Below the pieces are notes generated by a model. It was given only the letters and a program-made list of their open reading frames with translations. It made no database searches and was not told where the DNA came from. Both the position numbers and the translations under genes were made by a program. 35,037 nt of DNA from positions 1 through 35,037 of the forward strand of contig NZ_JAAKZY010000103.1 of NCBI RefSeq assembly GCF_011045015.1. The letters run 5' to 3'. Positions within the stretch are counted from its first letter, which is position 1, and each line of letters starts with the position of its first letter. Positions 24,571 to 33,474 of this stretch are shown here, one piece after another. Source of the DNA: Streptomyces scabichelini (GTDB lineage: Bacteria > Actinomycetota > Actinomycetes > Streptomycetales > Streptomycetaceae).

Positions 24571-27500
24571 TCAGGAATTACCCCCGTGGGCCTTGATCAG
24601 CCCGAGTTGGTCGAACGTGCCCGAAAGGAGGACGTCGAGAGCCGCCATCCCGTCTGCGGGCTCGATCGAGTCGGCACCGGCCTTGTGCATGCGCTCCCGG
24701 TACTCGGGTGCGGCGACGATGCCGACGGTGCCCCAGTAGCCCCAGTTCATGGTTTTGACAGGAATGTCCAAGTCGCTCGCGAGGCGGTGGGCGTAGGCGT
24801 CCTCGAACACGGATCCCGCCACGTAGTTGCATTGCCCCGAAGCCTTCAGGAACGAGTTCATCGAGGAGAAGAAGAGGAGGAAGTCCAGCGGCTCGCGCCG
24901 GAAGACCTGGGCGAGCCGGACGCTCACGTCGACCTTGGCCGTGACCGCGGCGCGGAAGCGCTGCTCGTCCATGCGTTCAAGGCTCCGGTCGAGCAGCACG
25001 ATCGCGGATTGCACCACACCGTGCACGACCGGATGGATCCTCTTGATTTCCTTGTACGCCCGTTCCAGCGCCGCCCGGTCGGTGGCATCGGCCCGCACGT
25101 AGTGCGGTCGGGGGCCGAGCTCGCCGAGCCGCCGCAGCTTCGCCCGGATCGAGTCGTCCTCCGCCCTCCGCCCGATCCACACGACGTGCGCGCCGTAGGT
25201 GCGGATCATGTGCTCGGTCCATGCCTCGCCGATGCCTCCCGCGCCGCCGATCACGACGTAGACGCCACCCTGCCGGTACACCGCCGGGCGGGTGCGCTCC
25301 GTCGCGGTGTCCTGCACGGGCACGAGGCTCTGGCGGTACCAGCGGGAACGGCGGTACGCCCACACGGTGCCGCTCTCCTCGCGGGGCAGTGCGAACAGCT
25401 GCGCCACCGGCCAGTCGCGGTCCGGGTCGAGATCGGCCAGGCGCACCGTCCAGCCCGGGTACTCCTTCGCCACCGAGCCGAGCAGTCCGTGCAGTCCGGC
25501 GTGGGTCGGCTCCACGGCGTCCGTGCGCCGGACCCGCAGGGTCCGCTCGGTCACGACCGTGACGTCGAGCGTGCGGCGGTCGTACCCCAGGCTCAGCAGC
25601 GCCTTCAGCGTGCGGAAACAGGCGTACAGACCGACCTCTTGTGCGTCCACCAGCGCGTCGTCCGCGACGTCGGCGGCCGTCTCCCGGGGAGCCAGCCAGA
25701 CCAGATGCCCGAGGGGCTCGCCGATGGCGTCGATCTTCGCGGCGATGGTCTCCGTCGTGTCCGCGGGGTCCAGCGGCAGGTGTTCGGCACCTGGATGGAC
25801 GTCTCGGATCCGCTCCCAGTGCTCTGCGGTGCGGCCGATCACGACGACTCGGCTGGACGGGAGGGTGACGTCCTGCGGCGCGTTCTTGGGGACCGCGTCC
25901 CAGACCGGCGCCAACAGGATGTTCGCCCCGCCCGGAACTTCGTCGTCGGGTGTGGCCGGTGCGTGCTGTTCCTCGGCGACGACGGGGCTCGGTGACGGCA
26001 GGGACACCGCGGGCTCCCGGGACGCCGGGGCGTCGTCGAACCAGTAGCGCTCACGGGCGAAGGGGTACGTGGGCAGCGGGACCCGGCGAGTCTGGTTCCC
26101 CGCGGACAGCCGCGCCCAGTCGACGGGCGTTCCGTCGGTCCAGGCCGCGGCCAGCCGCTCGGCCTCCGTCACCGAGACCGTGCCGTCCGGATCGACCCGC
26201 GGCGTCAGCTCGGTCCGGCCTGCCCGGTTCTTGCCGACCTGGCCGGTGGACATGCCGTCCGCCCTGCCGTCCTCGGCGTACCGCGTCAGCCTCTCCACCA
26301 GCTCTCCCGGCGTGGTGGCCACGACGGCCAGCCGTCGTGTCATGGCTTCCCTGCCCTGCTGCAGTGTGTGGGCGACGCCCGCCAGGGCCAGCGACGGGTG
26401 GGCGCGCAGGTGCGCCGCGAGGCGGGCGGCCGACGTTCTCAACTGCTCCTCGCTCCTGGCCGACAACACGAAGACCTGCGGGCCACCGACCGGCCGCTCC
26501 GCGGCATCCGCCGGATACTCCTCCACGACCAGGTGGGCGTTGGTACCGCTGAAGCCGAAGCCGCTGACGGCCGCGCGTCGCGGGGAGCCCGGTTCGGCCT
26601 TCCACGGCGCGAGCTCGGTGTTCACGCGGAACGGAGAGCCTTCGAAGTCGAAGTGCTGGTTGGGTCGGTCGAAGTGCAGCGTTGGCACCAGCTGCTCATT
26701 GCGCATGCACAGCAGCACCTTCTGGATCGAGGCGATGCCCGCGGCGGCCGAGGTGTGGCCGAGGTTGCTCTTCACCGAGCCGATGGCGCAGTACCCGGTC
26801 TTGTCGGTCCACTCACGGTAGACCGTCGCAAGGGCTTCCAGCTCGATCGGGTCGCCCAACTTGGTGCCCGTGCCGTGCAGTTCGGCGTAGCCGATCCCAG
26901 CCGGGTCGATGTCGTACCGCTCGTAGACGTCGCGCTCCAGCTCCATCTGGCTCACGACGCTCGGCGCGGTGATCCCGTTAGTCCTGCCGTCCTGATTGAT
27001 GCCGGAGCCGACGACCACGCCGTGGATGTGGTCACCGTCGCGAACAGCGTCGTCGAGACGCTTGAGGACGAGCGCGCCCACGCCCTCGCCCGGCACGAAC
27101 CCGTTCGCACTGTTGTCGAACGCCTTGCAACGGCCGTCCGGGGACAGCATGCCCGCGCTGGACATGCTGAGGTACGAATCCAGGCTCAGATAGAGGGTGA
27201 CGCCACCGACGAGGGCCATGTCGATCTCACCGCTCCGCAGGGCCTGCGTCGCGAGATGAGTGGCCACCAGAGAGGACGAGCAGGCCGTGTCCAGCGCGAT
27301 GGCCGGACCCTTGAGATTGAGGAAGTAGGCGATACGCGCGGCGGTGATGGCGTTGCTTCCGCTCGTGGCCGCGGCACTCGACTCATCGCCGTGCCGCTGC
27401 ATGAGCATGCCGTACTCGCTGCTCATGATCCCGAGATAGACACCGCACTTGCCTCCGCTCAGCGAGCTGGGGTCGTATCCCGCGTCCTCGAACGCGTGGT

Positions 27501-30500
27501 ACGCCTCCTCGAGGAAGAGCCGCTGCTGCGGATCCATCGACTCCGCTTCCGCAGGCGGGATGTTGAAGAACAACGGGTCGAAGATCTCGATGTCGTCGAG
27601 GTGCCCCAGCCACTTGCAGTTGACCTTGCCCTCCTGGTGAGGACGCGGGTCGTAGTGATCGGCGACGTGCCACCGGGAATCGGGGACCTCGTCCACGCAG
27701 TCGCGGCCCTGCGCCAGGTTGTCCCAGTACTCGTGCAGGGTCGGGGACTCCGGGTACCTGCCGGACATACCCACCACGGCGATCGCGTCGGCTGACTTGG
27801 CAACCTTGATCGGCTCGATCTCGGCAACCCTGACCGGCTCCGGCTCCGGCTCGGCGACAGGCTCGGTCACCTCACGAAAGGGTCGCCCTTGAGGGGCGCC
27901 TCCTTTGGCCAGTTCCCCGGCGATGTAGTCCGACAACTCCACGACGGTGGGATGGTCGTAGAGCCGGGTCACCGTCAGATCCAGTCCGAATCGCTTGTTG
28001 ACCGCGTTCATCCACTCGACGCCGACGATGGAGTCCAGGCCGATGTCGGTGAACTTCGTGTCGTGATCGATCTCTTCCTCTTGCATGTACAGGGCGTCGG
28101 CGAGGCTCGCCGCCAACTCGCGGATCAGGCCCTCCTGGTCCTGAACGGCGGGCGCCGGAGGAAGGAGCGCGCCGGGCGTCGGGCCGAGCGGGTCTGCCGG
28201 GGCAGGGCGCAGGACACTTTCCGCACCGGTCACCGCGGTTGCGTCGGTCTCCTCGGCCTGCCCCTCTGGCACCAGAGCGACGGAGCCCAGGGAAGCGGGT
28301 CGCGCGGGCGCCGGCCCGCCGCTGTGCCCGAAACCGGCGTCCAGGGGCGTCAGGCCGATGCCGCGGGGCTTCGCGATGATCCGGGTGCCGGACACCGGGG
28401 CGGTGCTCGGCGCGGCCGCGGCCGACACGGCCGGGCGCACTTCGGGCTCGGCGGACTCGGCCGGCGTGACCGCGTCGCGGTCGGCGGTCCCGGTGCCGGT
28501 GCCGGTGCCGGACCGAGCACCGTCGGCTATCCAGAACCGGTTACGGGCGAACGGGTAGGTCGGCAGTGAGATCCGACGCGGCAGCGAGTCCGGGTAGTAG
28601 CTGCGCCACGGCAGGTCAAGACCGCTGGTCCACAGTTCGAGCAGCTTGGCGAACTTCCCCTTGTCCACCCAGGCCGCGATGGTGCGTTCCATGTCCTCGT
28701 CCTCGACGAGGACGGAGACGACGTCCTTGGAGCGCCTGCCGCGGCCCCGGTACAGCTCGGCGTTGTCCTTGCACTCGACGTAGTCGCCAAGACGGGCCGT
28801 CAGCTCAGCCGCCGAGCCGGCCAGGAACGCCAGCCGCTCGACCATGTGCTCGCGGGCCACCTGGAGAGTGGCCGCGACAGCGGGCACGTCGGCATCCTCG
28901 AGCTGCTCCTCGCGCGCCCAGTCCAGCAGGCGCCGGGCCTGCTCGCGCAGTTGCTCCTCGGTGCGCGCCGAGAGCACGATGACAGACTCCAAGGGCCCCA
29001 GCGCCGGATCGTCGGCCGGCGCGGGCCGGTCCGGTACGTACTCCCCCACGATGACGTGAGCGTTCGAGCCGCCGGCGCCGAACGACGAGATGCCGGCGAG
29101 ACGCGGATACTCCCGAGGTCCGTCGGGTGTGTCGATCACCGGCCGCCGCCACTCCGCCGGCTCCTGCTGCACCCGGAAGGGCGTCTCGCCGAAGTCGATG
29201 TGCGGGTTCAACGTCTCCGAGTGGAGCGAGGGCACCAGGCGGCCGTGCGCGAGCTGCAGCAGCACCTTGGTGAAGGCCGAGATGCCCGCGGCGCTCTCGG
29301 CGTGCCCGATGTTGCTCTTGACCGAGCCGATCGCGCAGAACTGCCGGTCACCGGTGTGCCGTGAGTACGCCTTGGCGAGACCGGCGATCTCGATCGGGTC
29401 CCCGAGTGAGGTGCCCGTACCGTGCGCCTCGACATAACTGATGGTGCGCGCGTCGACTCCCGCCCTGTCCAGGGCGCGGGCGATCACCTCGGCCTGGGCG
29501 TTCGGGTTGGGGACGGTGTAGCCGTTCGTCCGGCCACCGTGATTCACCGCCGTCGCCTTGATGACTCCGTGGATGCGGTCGTTGTCGGCGATGGCCCGGT
29601 CAAGCCGCTTGAGCATCACAGCCCCCACGCCCTCGGCGGGCACGTAGCCGTCGCCGCCCCGGCCGAAGCTCTCGCAGCGGCCCGTGCCGGACGCGAAGCC
29701 GGCCTGTCCCAGCAGCAGGTACTTGGCGGGGTGCAGGGACAGGTTGACGCCACCGGCGACGGCGACCTCGCAGTCGCCCAACTGCAGGCTCTGGCAGGCG
29801 AGGTGGAGAGCCGTCAGGGACGAGGAGCACATCGTCTTGACGGTGAGGCTCGGTCCCTGCCAGTCGCAGAAGTAGGAGACGCGGTTGGCGATGTTCGCGG
29901 CGTTGCCCGGAACCGGCCTTCCGTCGGCCATCGCCTGCTCGGTCGCGCCGAAGAGCTGGTACTCGTCGTACATCGAACCCACGAACACTCCGACGTTGCC
30001 CCCGGCTCCGTTCGGGGAGGGCGCCGTCAGGTCCTGGCGGGTGTATCCGGCGTCCTGGAGCGTTTCGTAGACGCACTCCAGGAACAGGCGCTCCTGCGGG
30101 TCGGTGAACTCGGCCTCACGCGGCGACATGTTGAAGAACAGCGGGTCGAACCGGTCGACGTCGTCGAGGAAGCCGCCCCACTTGGCGTTCGTGGTACCCG
30201 GCTTGGAACGGTCCGCGTTGTAGTAGGCGCGGTAGTCCCAGCGGTCCTGGGGGACCTCGGTGACGCAGTCCCGGCCTTCGGCGAGGTTGCGCCAGAACGT
30301 CCGCAGGTCGGGTGCCTGCGGGTAGCGACCGCCCATGCCGATGACAGCGATCTCCGTACTGCCCGGTGCGGAGGGGGCAGACGGGACGGACGGGATGGAC
30401 GGGGCAGACGAGGCCGACGGCTCCCTCGGTGCCGGAGGAGTGGGCGCCGTGGCGGCGGGTCCGGTCCCCCTCAACTCCCGCAGCCGGTCCGCGTGGGCCT

Positions 30501-33474
30501 CGATGAAGTACTGGCTCAGCTCCTTGATGCTCCGGTACTCGAAGAACAGCGTCTTCGGCAGGTTCCCGAAGGATTCCTCAAGCCGGGCGGTGAGGTTGAT
30601 GGCCTGGATCGAGTCGATGCCGTAGCGCTCAAGCCGGCTGCCCGTCTCGATGCGCTGTGCCGGCACCTTCAGCACGTCCGAAAGCAGCGAGGTGATGTAC
30701 GTGATGGTCCACTCCGCCAGGCCGTCGTCCCGGCCCGCCGCCGGACGGCCGGGAGTTCCGGTCTCCGCGGATGCCGTGTGCTCTCCGGCTTGCTGCATCG
30801 TCAGTGTCTCCCTGATCCGATCCGTGTGCCCAGCGGCGACGAGTACCTGGTGATGGTTCGTTTGGAGGCACCGGGCGAAGGCCCCGACGCCGGCGCCGCG
30901 CTCCAGCGGGGAAATCCCGAAGCGGTCGCGCAACACCGTCCTGGTGTCGGCGTCGGCACCCATGCCGCCCTCGGCCCACAGCGGCCAGTTGATCGAGAGG
31001 GTGCGGCCGGACCGGCGTCCGTCGGCCACGAGACCCTGGCGGTACTCGGCGAACTCGTCCATGAACGCGTTCGCCGCCGCGTAGTCGGCCTGACCGACGT
31101 TCCCCGTGACGGCGGCACCGGAGGAGAAGGTCACGAAGAAGTCCAGATCGAGGTCCTGGGTCGCTTCGTCGAGGCTCGCCAGGCCGGTCACCTTCGGTGC
31201 CAGAACCTCACGGAACGCCCGTTCGGACTTGCGCAGGATGAAGTCGTCCTCGACCACGCCGGCGCTGTGGATGACGCCGTGGATCGTCCCCGCGGTACGC
31301 CGGATCCCGTCGACCAGGGCCTTGACCGCGAATCGGTCGGTGACGTCGACTGGTTGGTAGGACACCTCCGCGCCCGATGCCCGAAGCCGCTCGAGGATCC
31401 GGCGCGGCTGCTCCTTCTCCGGAGAGCGGCCGACGAGGACGAGCCTGGCGTCCTTCACCTGCCCGGCGATCTCCTCCGCGAAGATGCGGCCGAGGCCGCC
31501 CATGCCGCCGGTGATGAGGTAGACGCCTCCGGCCCGCCACGGCGAGCCGGGGGCCTGGGCCGGGGACTCCTCGGCCCAGGTGAGCACCTCGCGCCCGTCT
31601 CCGCGAAGTCGCACGGTGGCGTCGACGGGGTTCCGCCGCTCCTTCGCGAGGAGATCGAGCCGTGCCTCGACCGGTGTCTCGGCGGCTACGACGACGACCT
31701 GTCCGGTGATCCGCGGGTTCTCCAGAGCCGCGGTCCTCAGCAGCGCGCCGAGACCGGTCAGCACCGCCGACTCCGGTCGATCGGTCAACAGGATCTGGAG
31801 GACGTACTTCGTCTGCGTGCCGTCCCGCAACAGCTCCTGCGTCTTCTCGAACAGCTGGAGCGCGTAATCCGTGTAGCGGGCGTCGACAGTGGTGGCCCGG
31901 GAGTTGAGCGTCACCACCTCGCAGCCCGAATCCGCCGCGGCACCGTCCACGAGTGCGCCGCTCTCGGCGAACACCACGGCCCGCCCGCCGACGGCGGGGA
32001 CCGCCGCGTCGGGCAACGGGCTCCGCTGCCAGCGCGGAGCGGCGAACACCTCGCCGTCCGCACGCGCGACGGGCGCCTCGACTGCCGTCTCCGAGTGCGG
32101 CGCCCGTACCGAGAGGCCCCGGACGCGTACCTGGACTCGTCCGGCGTCGTCACACAGATCGAGATCGAAGGAACGGGTGGCCCCGCCCACTTCATCCCGG
32201 GCGCTACGTCGGGCCCAGACCCAGAGGGCTTCGCCCGGGGCGGCGAGCACCTCGACCCGATCGACCCCGAACGGCACGAACGCCTGCGTCCGGGAGTCCG
32301 GCTCCCCTGCCATCACTCCTGCGAAGGTCTGGAGAGCCGCGTCCATCAGGCTCGGGGGCAGACAGCAGCCCTCCGCGTCGATGCGTGCCGCTTCGGGCAG
32401 CACCAGGCGTGCGAGCGCCTGGGACTCGCCGAGGAGCAGATGCTCGATGCCGCGGAACGAATCGCCGTACGCCAACCCGGCGGAGCGGAACCCGCGGTAG
32501 ATCTCCGCCGCGTGCAACCGCCGTTCGCCGCACGCGGCCCGCAGCCTCGTCAGGTCCACGGAGGCCGGTGACGCGTCACACGGCACCACCGAGCCCGTGC
32601 ACAGCAGAGCGGCATCGGCGCCCTCGTCGGCGACGGACATCTCGAAGTGGACCGCGTCCGCGGAATCGGGCCGGAGCACCACGTGCAGTTCGCGCGGATG
32701 GTCGTCGATGCGGAGCGGCCGGATCCAGACCATGTCCGTGAGAGCGACGCCGGCGTTGCCCGCCACCACCGTTCCCCTGAAGTCGGCCGCCGCCGCGAGT
32801 GCCATCTCCAGGTACGCGGTTCCGGGCAGCGTCCGCATCCCGTGCACCACGTGATCCTTCAGGATCGGCTCTTCGCCGACGAAGGTCGCACTGTAGTGGC
32901 AGCCTCCGGGCTCTGAGGCGTTGCGGTGCAACAGCGGATGGGGCGCGGCAGCCGACGGCGGTACGGAACTGGCCCGCGCCTGTGGGCTCGCCGTCACCCA
33001 GTACCGCTCCTTGGCGAACGGGTACGTGGGAAGCGGGATGCGGAAGGGCTTGCGCGGAGCGTAGAGCCGAGCCCAGCCGACGGCACCGCCGCCGACCCAG
33101 ACCTCCGCGATGCGGCGCCATGCGCGGGCGGAGATCAGTGAGCGGACCAGGTCGCGGTCGTCCTCGCTCTGCTCGTCCCAGCCCTGCGACTCCGGTACCC
33201 GGCCGCGAAAGACCTCGACACTGCCGTCCTGTCCCAGATGGGTCCTCAGCCCCCGGGCCACCGCGTCGAGGGAGTCAGCGGTGAAGGCCAACCGGCAGTC
33301 CAGCGCCGCCCGCCCCTCCTGGAGCGAGAAGGCCAGGTCGACCAGATCGAGCCGCGGCTGCTCCTCGACGAAGGTGAGCAGATCACGTACCCGGGTGTCC
33401 AACTGCTCTTCTGTCACTGCCGACAGGACGATCACGACTGCCGATGACTCGGCGTTCTCACGTGTGTCACGCAT
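24571..33474 (-). CDS. Trans-AT PKS: linker-DH-KR-ACP / KS-ACP (beta-branch) / KS-KR
   Basis: This is a 2967-residue PKS from ATG 33474 (GGAGGAG upstream), overlapping the previous stop by 8 bp. Domains: post-KS linker (10-160); DH (175-460; His208 in HVVHGMRTLP, Asp378); KR (475-840; GGMGGLG, Ser785, Tyr798); ACP (Ser955); Ser/Pro linker; KS (1040-1478; Cys1216 in KTMCSSS, His1351, His1391); long linker; ACP (1780-1855; Ser1815, Trp1821); KS (1895-2322; Cys2065, His2200, His2240); linker; KR (2490-2950; GGAGGIG 2743-2749, Ser2871, Tyr2884, YVAGS instead of YAAAN). The first part completes a module whose KS is on the previous protein. The middle KS-ACP has no reductive domains, and its ACP has the beta-branching Trp. 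The last KS-KR is completed by cMT-ACP of the next protein. Expected output is an olefin, then a beta-branch, then an alpha-methyl-beta-hydroxy unit. Confidence 0.95.
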   Translation of the reverse strand: MRDTRENAESSAVVIVLSAVTEEQLDTRVRDLLTFVEEQPRLDLVDLAFSLQEGRAALDCRLAFTADSLDAVARGLRTHLGQDGSVEVFRGRVPESQGWDEQSEDDRDLVRSLISARAWRRIAEVWVGGGAVGWARLYAPRKPFRIPLPTYPFAKERYWVTASPQARASSVPPSAAAPHPLLHRNASEPGGCHYSATFVGEEPILKDHVVHGMRTLPGTAYLEMALAAAADFRGTVVAGNAGVALTDMVWIRPLRIDDHPRELHVVLRPDSADAVHFEMSVADEGADAALLCTGSVVPCDASPASVDLTRLRAACGERRLHAAEIYRGFRSAGLAYGDSFRGIEHLLLGESQALARLVLPEAARIDAEGCCLPPSLMDAALQTFAGVMAGEPDSRTQAFVPFGVDRVEVLAAPGEALWVWARRSARDEVGGATRSFDLDLCDDAGRVQVRVRGLSVRAPHSETAVEAPVARADGEVFAAPRWQRSPLPDAAVPAVGGRAVVFAESGALVDGAAADSGCEVVTLNSRATTVDARYTDYALQLFEKTQELLRDGTQTKYVLQILLTDRPESAVLTGLGALLRTAALENPRITGQVVVVAAETPVEARLDLLAKERRNPVDATVRLRGDGREVLTWAEESPAQAPGSPWRAGGVYLITGGMGGLGRIFAEEIAGQVKDARLVLVGRSPEKEQPRRILERLRASGAEVSYQPVDVTDRFAVKALVDGIRRTAGTIHGVIHSAGVVEDDFILRKSERAFREVLAPKVTGLASLDEATQDLDLDFFVTFSSGAAVTGNVGQADYAAANAFMDEFAEYRQGLVADGRRSGRTLSINWPLWAEGGMGADADTRTVLRDRFGISPLERGAGVGAFARCLQTNHHQVLVAAGHTDRIRETLTMQQAGEHTASAETGTPGRPAAGRDDGLAEWTITYITSLLSDVLKVPAQRIETGSRLERYGIDSIQAINLTARLEESFGNLPKTLFFEYRSIKELSQYFIEAHADRLRELRGTGPAATAPTPPAPREPSASSAPSIPSVPSAPSAPGSTEIAVIGMGGRYPQAPDLRTFWRNLAEGRDCVTEVPQDRWDYRAYYNADRSKPGTTNAKWGGFLDDVDRFDPLFFNMSPREAEFTDPQERLFLECVYETLQDAGYTRQDLTAPSPNGAGGNVGVFVGSMYDEYQLFGATEQAMADGRPVPGNAANIANRVSYFCDWQGPSLTVKTMCSSSLTALHLACQSLQLGDCEVAVAGGVNLSLHPAKYLLLGQAGFASGTGRCESFGRGGDGYVPAEGVGAVMLKRLDRAIADNDRIHGVIKATAVNHGGRTNGYTVPNPNAQAEVIARALDRAGVDARTISYVEAHGTGTSLGDPIEIAGLAKAYSRHTGDRQFCAIGSVKSNIGHAESAAGISAFTKVLLQLAHGRLVPSLHSETLNPHIDFGETPFRVQQEPAEWRRPVIDTPDGPREYPRLAGISSFGAGGSNAHVIVGEYVPDRPAPADDPALGPLESVIVLSARTEEQLREQARRLLDWAREEQLEDADVPAVAATLQVAREHMVERLAFLAGSAAELTARLGDYVECKDNAELYRGRGRRSKDVVSVLVEDEDMERTIAAWVDKGKFAKLLELWTSGLDLPWRSYYPDSLPRRISLPTYPFARNRFWIADGARSGTGTGTGTADRDAVTPAESAEPEVRPAVSAAAAPSTAPVSGTRIIAKPRGIGLTPLDAGFGHSGGPAPARPASLGSVALVPEGQAEETDATAVTGAESVLRPAPADPLGPTPGALLPPAPAVQDQEGLIRELAASLADALYMQEEEIDHDTKFTDIGLDSIVGVEWMNAVNKRFGLDLTVTRLYDHPTVVELSDYIAGELAKGGAPQGRPFREVTEPVAEPEPEPVRVAEIEPIKVAKSADAIAVVGMSGRYPESPTLHEYWDNLAQGRDCVDEVPDSRWHVADHYDPRPHQEGKVNCKWLGHLDDIEIFDPLFFNIPPAEAESMDPQQRLFLEEAYHAFEDAGYDPSSLSGGKCGVYLGIMSSEYGMLMQRHGDESSAAATSGSNAITAARIAYFLNLKGPAIALDTACSSSLVATHLATQALRSGEIDMALVGGVTLYLSLDSYLSMSSAGMLSPDGRCKAFDNSANGFVPGEGVGALVLKRLDDAVRDGDHIHGVVVGSGINQDGRTNGITAPSVVSQMELERDVYERYDIDPAGIGYAELHGTGTKLGDPIELEALATVYREWTDKTGYCAIGSVKSNLGHTSAAAGIASIQKVLLCMRNEQLVPTLHFDRPNQHFDFEGSPFRVNTELAPWKAEPGSPRRAAVSGFGFSGTNAHLVVEEYPADAAERPVGGPQVFVLSARSEEQLRTSAARLAAHLRAHPSLALAGVAHTLQQGREAMTRRLAVVATTPGELVERLTRYAEDGRADGMSTGQVGKNRAGRTELTPRVDPDGTVSVTEAERLAAAWTDGTPVDWARLSAGNQTRRVPLPTYPFARERYWFDDAPASREPAVSLPSPSPVVAEEQHAPATPDDEVPGGANILLAPVWDAVPKNAPQDVTLPSSRVVVIGRTAEHWERIRDVHPGAEHLPLDPADTTETIAAKIDAIGEPLGHLVWLAPRETAADVADDALVDAQEVGLYACFRTLKALLSLGYDRRTLDVTVVTERTLRVRRTDAVEPTHAGLHGLLGSVAKEYPGWTVRLADLDPDRDWPVAQLFALPREESGTVWAYRRSRWYRQSLVPVQDTATERTRPAVYRQGGVYVVIGGAGGIGEAWTEHMIRTYGAHVVWIGRRAEDDSIRAKLRRLGELGPRPHYVRADATDRAALERAYKEIKRIHPVVHGVVQSAIVLLDRSLERMDEQRFRAAVTAKVDVSVRLAQVFRREPLDFLLFFSSMNSFLKASGQCNYVAGSVFEDAYAHRLASDLDIPVKTMNWGYWGTVGIVAAPEYRERMHKAGADSIEPADGMAALDVLLSGTFDQLGLIKAHGGNS

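Noticed and set aside
19107..24596. Very long plus-strand open frame opposite the 3055-residue PKS
   Set aside because: It is an antisense shadow caused by GC-biased third positions. The translation is Gly/Arg/Val-rich with no domain, while the minus strand has complete PKS domains.
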